Positions 1 to 5,072 of a stretch of 5,072 bases of DNA are shown here, in pieces (position 1 is the first letter of the stretch; each line of letters starts with the position of its first letter). This DNA is from Clostridiales bacterium. GTDB lineage: Bacteria > Bacillota > Clostridia > Lachnospirales > Lachnospiraceae. Both the position numbers and the translations under genes were made by a program. The stretch spans positions 1 to 5,072 of the forward strand of contig JAJQIQ010000088.1 of NCBI GenBank assembly GCA_021199135.1, written 5' to 3'. The notes under the pieces were generated by a model. The model worked only from the letters and a program-made list of their open reading frames with translations, had not been told where the DNA came from and did no database searches.

Positions 1-3000
1 CAGACGGGAAAACTGGTCCAGAACGCCCTGGACGACGTGACGCTGAATTTCAGGGACAATGAGTTCGTGGCGATCCTGGGGCCGAGCGGGTCCGGGAAGA
101 CGACGCTGCTCAACCTCATCGGCGGGCTGGACCGCTACGACAGCGGCGATTTGGTCATAAACGGGATCTCAACGCATGAGTACCGCGACCGCGACTGGGA
201 TTCCTACCGCAACCACACCATCGGCTTCATATTCCAGAGTTACCAGCTGATTCAGCACCAGACGCTGCTGACGAACGTCGAGCTGGCGCTCACCATCGCC
301 GGGATCGGCAGGGCGGAGCGGCGGCGGCGCGCGCTTGAGGCCTTGGAGAAAGTCGGCCTCGGCGAGCAGGCGGACAAGCGGCCGAACCAGCTCTCTGGCG
401 GGCAGATGCAGAGGGTGGCGATCGCTCGGGCGCTCATCAACAACCCGGACATCCTCCTTGCGGACGAGCCGACCGGCGCGCTCGACAGCGTAAACAGCGT
501 GCAGGTCATGGAGCTTTTGAAGGAGGTGGCGCAGGACCGCCTCGTGATCCTCGTGACCCACAACCCGGAGCTCGCGGAAAAATACGCGACCCGCATCATC
601 CGCCTCGAGGACGGGAAAATCCGCGCCGACTCCGACCCGTATGAACCGACAGCGACGGAGGATTCCGCAGAAAAATCCGCAGTCGCCAATATTACGCCCA
701 AAAACATGGGCCGTGCTTCCATGTCCCTCGGCACCGCCTTCTCTCTGAGCCTGAGCAACCTCGCGACGAAAAAGGCTAGGACCCTGCTCACGGCATTCGC
801 GGGCTCCATCGGCATAATCGGAATCGCATTGATACTTGCGATATCCTCCGGCGTCAACCGCTATGTCGACGTGCTCGAGTCGGACATGATCACGCAGTAC
901 CCTATTGAAATAGAAGATTCTTATTACGACGTCACGGCCTACGTCTCCGCGCGGAGCGGGAGCGGCCTCGCGACGGCCGACGTCGACGTCGGCGGCAGCT
1001 CAGATTTTCTCGACGTTTCCGCCCTGATTTACAATATTTTCGCGGGGCAGACATCAAATGACCTCGTCTCCCTGCAGGACTACCTCGAAAACGGCGACAG
1101 CGGCATCGAGGACCTCGTCGAAAGCATCGAGTATTCCTACGGCGTCACGCCGCAGATTTATCAGGACAACACGGACAGCGTGGTTCAGATACACCCGGAC
1201 CACTTCTTCGACGCGCTCGGCTTCGGCTCCACCACGAGCGCGAACTCCATCATGTCATCCATCGTGAGCACCGACATGTTTTTTGAGATGCCGCAGTCGG
1301 AAGACCTCTATTTAAACGACTACGACGTGGTGGCGGGGAGATGGCCGGAGAGCTACGACGAGTGCATCTTCGTGCTCAACGACGACGGCGGGATCTACGA
1401 CATCGAGCTGTATGCGACGGGGATGCAGGAGACGTCGACCATGGAGGACATGATCACGCAGTTCATCAAGGGCGAGACGGTGGAGGAGCCGGAGATCGAC
1501 GGGGAGTACACCTGCGACGATTTCATCGGGCTCACCTTCAAGGTCGTAAACAGCACCGACTGCTACGCCTACGACAGCCAGAGCGGGATCTGGGCGGACA
1601 AGTCCTCGGACACCGCCTACATGCAGCAGCTCGTGGACAACGGCCTGACGCTCACGGTCGTCGGGGTCGCGCGGCTGAAGGACGGGGTCAGCAGCGGGAT
1701 TTTGCACAACGGCTTCGACTATCTCCCGTCCCTGCCGGAGTACCTGGCGGACGAGGCCGAAAACAGCGACATCGTGCAGCAGCAGCTGGCAAACCCAGAC
1801 ATCAACGTGCTCACGGGCGAGCCCTTCGGCGAGGAGGGGGATGCCACGGGTAGCTTTGACTTGCGGGACATTTTTGACATCGACGAGGACGCCTTCAAGG
1901 ATATCTTCGAGTTCGACGAGGACGCATTGACGGAGCAGCTGGGCGACGAGGCCGCGAGCCTGGACATTGCGGGAGACATTGACGCCGGTTCAGTGGACCT
2001 GTCCTCCCTGGTGGATCTCAGCTCAATCGACATTGACCTGCCGGATGCGGATGATTCAGGCTTAAGCCTCTCCGAGCTGATGCGCTCGGTAAAGATCACG
2101 GCGTCGGCAGATGACCTGGGCGATTTGGTATCGGATTTATTGGATGGCTACAATGCCTACGCAGAGGGCGACGACCAAGCGGACATCTCGAAACTCGGGG
2201 ACGGCATTATGGAATACCTTTCGACCGACGAGGCGCGGGAAATCATGATGGAAAACATCATGTCCGCCATCGGGGACAGCGGCGGCATGACCATTCCCGC
2301 GGACAGCATCCAGACGCTGCTCTCCGACCTGTCTTCCGGATTTTTCGAATATATGGAAGGCATGAGCGTTGCGGATATCTTAAATTTGGGGACCTTCGTC
2401 AGCGGCTACTGGGAGACTGACGAGGCGCAGGAAATCATGAGCTCCTGGACGGAGGAGAACCTCTCCTTCGACCTGCCCGGCTTCGGAATTTCGGAGGAGC
2501 AGCTCTCCGACATGGCGCAAAATCTCGTGGACGGCTACGAGGCCTGGGCGAAAGAACAGGGCAACGAGCCCTATCTTTCTGCCATCGTATCAAGCTTTAC
2601 TGAATACCTGGGGACAGACAGCGCACAGCAGCTTATGGCGGACAGTTTGACGTCGATGGTCGACGTCACGGACATGGAGTCGCAGATTGAGGCGGCGCTC
2701 GAAAATTACATGGAGACGGCGGCCTCCTCCGTCGCGGAGAGCCTCGGCTCCCAGATCGAGAGCCAGGTGTCGTCCGCCGCCGAGCAGCTGATGGCCCAGA
2801 TCGGCGCATCTATTCAGGATCAGCTCGAGGAAAACATGGGGCAGATTGCGTCCGCGATGGCTGATTCCATAAGCATAGACACCTCGTCGCTCATGGACGC
2901 GTTCTCGCTGAACATGGACGCCTACGACCTGCTCGACATCCTCTCCTCGCTGACCTCCGCCGGCTCGAGCACCTACGAGGGCAACCTCGAGGCTTTGGGG

Positions 3001-3594
3001 TACACGGATTTCAGCTCACCGAGCACAATAAAAATCTACCCGAAGGATTTCGACAGCAAAAACCAGATCGTCGCCATCCTGGATGACTACAACGCCGCGA
3101 TGGAGGCCGCCGGGGAGCCGGAGAAGGCCGTCGCCTACACCGACGAGCTCGGCAGCGTCCTGTCGATGGTGACGCAGATCGTAAACATCCTAAGCTACGT
3201 GCTCATCGCCTTCATCGCGATATCACTGATCGTCTCCTCAATCATGATCGGCGTCATCACCTACATCAGCGTCCTCGAGCGCAAGCAGGAGATCGGCATA
3301 CTCCGCGCCATCGGCGCCTCAAAGCGCAACATCTCCGAGGTCTTCAACGCCGAGACCGTCCTGATCGGCCTCGCGGCGGGCCTGCTCGGGATTGTCGTGA
3401 CTTTGATCCTGTCCCGCATCCTCAATTTCGTCCTCACAAGCATCATCGGGCTCGACGGCCTTCGGGCCTACCTGCGCCCGGGCTACGCCCTGATCCTCAT
3501 CCTGCTGAGCATCGTCCTCACGCTCATTAGCGGCATGTTCCCCTCGCGCAAGGCCTCCCGCAGCGATCCCGTCGAGGCTCTGCGGACGGAATAA
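1..3594 (+). CDS. MacB-type ABC exporter, fused ATPase and permease, giant extracytoplasmic domain (5' end missing)
   Basis: Predicted homodimeric membrane exporter or mechanotransmitter of the MacB/FtsX superfamily; substrate unknown. The frame is open from base 1, so the true start lies upstream; the GTG at 37 is unlikely because the first strands of the ATPase fold precede it. Numbering from the first visible codon (1197 residues), the ATPase shows Walker A GPSGSGKT (27-34), Q-loop Q79, signature LSGGQ (131-135), Walker B with D155 and E156, and switch H187. A membrane helix follows at about 261-283. The extracytoplasmic domain (about 284-1062) contains GRWPESYDEC (446-455), C505, C521 and NVLTGEPFGEE (602-612), which I recall as typical of large gut-anaerobe homologues. 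Membrane helices lie near 1063-1087, 1117-1138 and 1162-1181, with coupling segment LERKQEIGILRAIGAS after the second. MacB-type topology is clear; MacB's own periplasmic domain is only a few hundred residues. The ending DPVEALRTE is typical of the superfamily. Third codon positions are about 90% G/C in the first 50 codons. Confidence 0.95.
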   Translation, partial: QTGKLVQNALDDVTLNFRDNEFVAILGPSGSGKTTLLNLIGGLDRYDSGDLVINGISTHEYRDRDWDSYRNHTIGFIFQSYQLIQHQTLLTNVELALTIAGIGRAERRRRALEALEKVGLGEQADKRPNQLSGGQMQRVAIARALINNPDILLADEPTGALDSVNSVQVMELLKEVAQDRLVILVTHNPELAEKYATRIIRLEDGKIRADSDPYEPTATEDSAEKSAVANITPKNMGRASMSLGTAFSLSLSNLATKKARTLLTAFAGSIGIIGIALILAISSGVNRYVDVLESDMITQYPIEIEDSYYDVTAYVSARSGSGLATADVDVGGSSDFLDVSALIYNIFAGQTSNDLVSLQDYLENGDSGIEDLVESIEYSYGVTPQIYQDNTDSVVQIHPDHFFDALGFGSTTSANSIMSSIVSTDMFFEMPQSEDLYLNDYDVVAGRWPESYDECIFVLNDDGGIYDIELYATGMQETSTMEDMITQFIKGETVEEPEIDGEYTCDDFIGLTFKVVNSTDCYAYDSQSGIWADKSSDTAYMQQLVDNGLTLTVVGVARLKDGVSSGILHNGFDYLPSLPEYLADEAENSDIVQQQLANPDINVLTGEPFGEEGDATGSFDLRDIFDIDEDAFKDIFEFDEDALTEQLGDEAASLDIAGDIDAGSVDLSSLVDLSSIDIDLPDADDSGLSLSELMRSVKITASADDLGDLVSDLLDGYNAYAEGDDQADISKLGDGIMEYLSTDEAREIMMENIMSAIGDSGGMTIPADSIQTLLSDLSSGFFEYMEGMSVADILNLGTFVSGYWETDEAQEIMSSWTEENLSFDLPGFGISEEQLSDMAQNLVDGYEAWAKEQGNEPYLSAIVSSFTEYLGTDSAQQLMADSLTSMVDVTDMESQIEAALENYMETAASSVAESLGSQIESQVSSAAEQLMAQIGASIQDQLEENMGQIASAMADSISIDTSSLMDAFSLNMDAYDLLDILSSLTSAGSSTYEGNLEALGYTDFSSPSTIKIYPKDFDSKNQIVAILDDYNAAMEAAGEPEKAVAYTDELGSVLSMVTQIVNILSYVLIAFIAISLIVSSIMIGVITYISVLERKQEIGILRAIGASKRNISEVFNAETVLIGLAAGLLGIVVTLILSRILNFVLTSIIGLDGLRAYLRPGYALILILLSIVLTLISGMFPSRKASRSDPVEALRTE
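1867..1932 (+). repeat. Tandem 11-residue acidic duplication within the ABC protein
   Basis: Two adjacent 33-bp units encode DIFDIDEDAFK (1867-1899) and DIFEFDEDALT (1900-1932). Seven of the 11 residues are identical, and the Asp/Glu and hydrophobic pattern is the same throughout. The codons differ between copies (for example GAC ATT TTT against GAT ATC TTC), so the duplication is not recent. The alternating acidic pattern recalls calcium-binding loops, but it does not fit a canonical EF-hand. Confidence 0.7.
2101..2679 (+). repeat. Three tandem ~65-residue protein repeats in the ABC extracytoplasmic domain
   Basis: Three copies line up by two landmarks. The first is DLLDGYNAY (712-720), DLSSGFFEY (776-784) and NLVDGYEAW (841-849). 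The second is YLSTDEAREIM (739-749), YWETDEAQEIM (803-813) and YLGTDSAQQLM (869-879). Landmark spacing is 64-66 residues. Approximate units are 701-764, 765-829 and 830-893. Each starts with an acidic helix carrying a (D/S)G(Y/F) turn and ends with a TDxAxx(I/L)M helix. Similarity is at the protein level with little at the DNA level, so these are old duplications. I do not recognise the repeat as a named domain. Confidence 0.75.
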
Positions 3595-3595
3595 A

Positions 3596-3686
3596 GAAAT
3601 AACGCTTAAGGAATCTCGCCCCTTATTTCAATTTTACTTGCTTTTTTGAAATAAGTATGTATAATAAAGACAATTATTTCAATTTT
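3596..3686. promoter_or_regulatory. Candidate operator: four alternating TTATTTC/GAAATAA half-sites over the fic promoter
   Basis: GAAATAA occurs at 3596-3602 and 3648-3654, and its reverse complement TTATTTC at 3623-3629 and 3674-3680. They alternate in orientation with start-to-start spacings of 27, 25 and 26 bp. The middle pair extends to a perfect 10-bp inverted repeat, CTTATTTCAA (3622-3631) and TTGAAATAAG (3646-3655). The 13-mer TTATTTCAATTTT is repeated directly at 3623-3635 and 3674-3686. The sites lie upstream of the -35 region, in the -35/-10 spacer and just after the expected transcript start, a layout that suits repression. The binding protein is not shown. The winged helix of the adjacent Fic protein is the obvious local candidate. 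Confidence 0.55.
3638..3665 (+). promoter_or_regulatory. Sigma-70/SigA-type promoter of the fic gene
   Basis: A perfect -10 box TATAAT lies at 3660-3665. The best -35 candidate is TTGCTT at 3638-3643 (3 of 6 matches) with a 16-bp spacer, so the -35 is weak. Transcription would start near 3672, giving a leader of about 35 nt before the ATG. The promoter suggests that fic is transcribed independently of the ABC gene upstream. Confidence 0.6.
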
Positions 3687-3690
3687 CAAG

Positions 3691-3696
3691 AGGAGG
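3691..3696 (+). promoter_or_regulatory. Strong ribosome-binding site fixing the fic start
   Basis: AGGAGG lies 10 nt before the ATG at 3707, on the long side of normal but usable. No comparable site precedes the next in-frame ATG (3752), so 3707 is preferred as the start. Confidence 0.85.
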
Positions 3697-3706
3697 CGGG
3701 GATTGC

Positions 3707-4849
3707 ATGGAAAGCCGCGCAGGATTTTACAGGACAAATTTATCGGGAGATATGGAATATAAGTCATTTGTACCCGCCCCGTTGCCGCCGAAGCCGCCCG
3801 TTGAGATGGGGGCGGACATTGTCGATGCGCTGGTTAAAGCGAAGTCGCAGCTTGCAATATTGGAGGGTGTGTCTGCGCATATCCCGGACATAAACCTGTT
3901 CATATCGATGTATGTGCGCAAGGAGGCTCTCATGTCTTCGCAGATTGAGGGAACGCAGGCTACGCTCGAAGATGTGCTCGACCCGTCGATTGATGCGAAT
4001 GTAAACCGCGATGTCGGGGATGTCGTAAATTATGTCAGGGCAACGGAATTTGCGATTGAGCGTTTGCATGAGCTTCCGCTGTGTAGCCGCCTGATAAGGG
4101 AGACCCATGCCGTCCTCATGAAGGGCGTGCGCGGTCAGGAAAAGACGCCAGGTGAGTTTCGCCGCTCGCAGAACTGGATTGGGGGAGTGGGCAGCACGCT
4201 CCACACCGCGAGATATATCCCACCATGTCCGGACGACATGGACAAGGCGATGTCGGATCTTGAAAAGTATATCAATGTTGATGACGGCCTCGACTCGCTG
4301 ATTCGCGCGGCGCTCATCCATTATCAATTTGAGACGATTCACCCGTTCCTCGATGGAAATGGACGCGTCGGCCGCCTCATGATAACCCTGTTTCTGATGG
4401 AACAGAAAATCCTCACGGTGCCAGCGCTGTACATTTCATATTTCTTGAAAAAGAACCGCATTGAATATTATGACAGGATGAGCCTTGTGAGGGATAGCGG
4501 GAATTATGAGCAGTGGATCAAATTTTTTCTGCAGGGGATCGCGGAGTCGGCAGAGGATGCCATCGCAGCGATTGGCGAGCTGACCGCGTTGCACGAAAAA
4601 AATATTGCCATAATTTCCGAGATGGGGCGCACGTCAAAAAATGTGATGCGAGTTTTTGGTTATCTGGAATCCAGCCCAATAATAGAAATCAGCAGGACCG
4701 CGGGTGCACTTGGCATGGCGTTCAACACTGCCTCAAACGCAATATCGCGCCTCGTCTCCGCAGGCATACTCGTGCAGAACGGCGACAGCCGCCGCAACCG
4801 CACATTTTCGTACCGGGAATATCTGGACATCCTGAGGCGCGGGACGTGA
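3707..4849 (+). CDS. Class II Fic-family AMP-transferase with C-terminal winged helix
   Basis: Fic enzymes usually transfer AMP from ATP to a hydroxyl side chain of a target protein; the target here is unknown. The 380-residue protein matches the Fic_N + Fic + winged-helix architecture, close in length to SoFic of Shewanella (about 370). The N-terminal region (about 20-105) carries inhibitory motif SSQIEG (77-82), fitting (S/T)xxxE(G/N), with E81 expected to block productive ATP binding. This makes it class II. GEFRRSQNWIGG (149-160) and YIPPCP (170-175) are typical of the target-binding flap. The catalytic motif HPFLDGNGRVGR (212-223) is complete, with catalytic H212 and phosphate-binding residues G217-R220. 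Residues about 309-375 form a probable winged helix, with AFNTASNAISRLVSAGILV (338-356) as recognition-helix region and QNGDSRRNRTFSY as wing. No separate antitoxin gene is adjacent, consistent with inhibition in cis. Its codon bias is much weaker than its neighbours' (about 58% G/C third positions in the first 50 codons), suggesting horizontal transfer. It is probably cytoplasmic and possibly autoregulated through the upstream half-sites. Confidence 0.95.
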   Translation: MESRAGFYRTNLSGDMEYKSFVPAPLPPKPPVEMGADIVDALVKAKSQLAILEGVSAHIPDINLFISMYVRKEALMSSQIEGTQATLEDVLDPSIDANVNRDVGDVVNYVRATEFAIERLHELPLCSRLIRETHAVLMKGVRGQEKTPGEFRRSQNWIGGVGSTLHTARYIPPCPDDMDKAMSDLEKYINVDDGLDSLIRAALIHYQFETIHPFLDGNGRVGRLMITLFLMEQKILTVPALYISYFLKKNRIEYYDRMSLVRDSGNYEQWIKFFLQGIAESAEDAIAAIGELTALHEKNIAIISEMGRTSKNVMRVFGYLESSPIIEISRTAGALGMAFNTASNAISRLVSAGILVQNGDSRRNRTFSYREYLDILRRGT

Positions 4850-4877
4850 CAAACGGTTGAACATGCCGCAAAATTCC

Positions 4878-4912
4878 AAAAAACAGGCCCCGCGGCATAG
4901 CAGCAGGGCCTG
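4878..4912 (-). terminator. Rho-independent terminator for the minus-strand gene
   Basis: A perfect 7-bp stem, CAGGCCC (4884-4890) with GGGCCTG (4906-4912), encloses a 15-nt loop that can pair further internally. Read on the minus strand it is followed directly by TTTTTT (4883-4878) and begins about 53 nt after that gene's stop codon, a classic intrinsic terminator. On the plus strand the hairpin is followed by GAAAAATTTATTTTGTTTT, which lacks an immediate T tract. It may still weakly terminate fic transcripts. Confidence 0.8.
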
Positions 4913-4965
4913 GAAAAATTTATTTTGTTTTGGTTCGAGCCATAATCGCGCGCACCTGATAGAAA

Positions 4966-5072
4966 TTAAGCCGGGAGAACTTCTTCCTTCTCTGCCTTCT
5001 CCGTCTCCTTCTGCGGGGCGAAGATGAGCTTGAACACCCTGCGCACGAACGGCTGGATGAAGAACAGCTGCG
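4966..5072 (-). CDS. C-terminal end of an unidentified, possibly membrane-associated protein (partial)
   Basis: Read on the minus strand, 34 codons end in TAA (4966-4968); the rest of the gene lies beyond the right edge. The visible residues are a hydrophobic/basic segment, QLFFIQPFVRRVFKLIF, followed by a charged tail, APQKETEKAEKEEVLPA. An aromatic and basic stretch running into a Lys/Glu tail is common at the cytoplasmic end of membrane proteins, but the family cannot be named from this much. Codon use is host-like (29 of 34 third positions G/C), and a well-formed terminator follows, which supports a real gene. It converges on fic with a 116-bp gap. Confidence 0.7.
   Translation of the reverse strand, partial: QLFFIQPFVRRVFKLIFAPQKETEKAEKEEVLPA

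Larger units (their letters stand above)
1837..3030 (+). other. Extremely acidic, helix-rich part of the ABC extracytoplasmic domain
   Basis: Residues 613-1010 of the ABC protein contain only seven Lys/Arg (R622, K633, R695, K698, K731, R746, K851) against about 85 Asp/Glu by hand count. In order it holds an 11-residue acidic duplication, a Ser/Asp/Leu-rich stretch with VDLSSLVDLSS (about 659-669), three repeats of about 65 residues (701-893), and a long predicted amphipathic helical region (about 893-957) rich in Ala, Ser, Gln and Glu. The domain rejoins family-typical sequence at YEGNLEALGY (992-1001). The topology places it outside the membrane. Its role is unknown. Binding of divalent cations or of cationic peptides is an inference from charge alone. 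Confidence 0.75.

Noticed and set aside
37..39. GTG as the start codon of the ABC gene.
   Set aside because: The frame is open to base 1 with family-like residues (QTGKLVQNALDD), no ribosome-binding site precedes it, and starting here would remove the first strands of the ATPase fold.
976..993. An 18-bp perfect palindrome, GCCGACGTCGACGTCGGC.
   Set aside because: It lies inside the ABC coding sequence and is explained by the codons for ADVDVG in a gene with about 90% G/C at third positions. No promoter or other regulatory context surrounds it.
169..2363. Several long open frames on the minus strand and in other frames within the ABC gene.
   Set aside because: They are by-products of GC-rich coding. 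Their translations are low-complexity Arg/Ser/Ala-rich sequence with no recognisable domains, and the intact ABC protein occupies the same DNA.
3607..3625. A TAAGG/CCTTA hairpin followed by an AT-rich stretch, as a terminator for the ABC gene.
   Set aside because: The stem is only 5 bp and there is no clean T tract after it. It also overlaps the repeated half-sites, which explain the region better.
3657..3893. A 78-codon open frame overlapping the start of fic, considered as a possible small antitoxin.
   Set aside because: Its ATG overlaps the -10 box, so it would start upstream of the expected transcript. It has no ribosome-binding site, and most of it runs out of frame within fic. Class II Fic proteins carry their inhibitor in the same chain.

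Overview
The window is GC-rich bacterial DNA. It holds one very large ABC exporter gene whose first codons lie off the left edge, a complete Fic-family gene on the same strand, and the 3' end of a third, convergent gene on the minus strand. The GC-rich coding, the strong AGGAGG ribosome-binding site, the consensus TATAAT box and the type of ABC protein fit a GC-rich Bacillota (Clostridia-like) or Coriobacteriia anaerobe. The sequence alone does not decide between these.

Positions 1-3594 encode a single-chain MacB-type ABC protein. Its order is an N-terminal ATPase, one membrane helix, a huge extracytoplasmic domain of roughly 780 residues, then three membrane helices with the FtsX/MacB-type coupling segment. 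All ATPase motifs are intact and there is no frameshift. The extracytoplasmic domain is far larger than in classical MacB. It holds an extremely acidic stretch of about 400 residues, and inside that three tandem repeats of about 65 residues followed by a long helical segment.

Positions 3595-3706 are a compact AT-rich control region. It has a perfect TATAAT box and a strong ribosome-binding site. It also has four alternately oriented copies of a TTATTTC/GAAATAA element spaced 25-27 bp apart, three of which extend to the 9-mer TTATTTCAA. These surround the promoter and look like an operator.

Positions 3707-4849 encode a class II Fic protein (predicted AMP-transferase). It has an intact N-terminal inhibitory motif, an intact catalytic motif and a C-terminal winged-helix domain. 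Its codon use differs sharply from both neighbours: about 58% G/C at third positions in the first 50 codons, against about 90% in the ABC gene and about 85% in the minus-strand gene. This suggests a separately acquired, self-regulated unit.

Positions 4850-4965 separate the convergent genes and carry a hairpin with a T6 tract, oriented to end the minus-strand transcript. Positions 4966-5072 (minus) are the last 34 codons of an unidentified protein with a hydrophobic/basic segment and a Lys/Glu-rich tail. No RNA genes, CRISPR arrays, insertion sequences or attachment sites were seen. The most testable hypothesis is that the Fic protein's winged helix binds the alternating half-sites over its own promoter.
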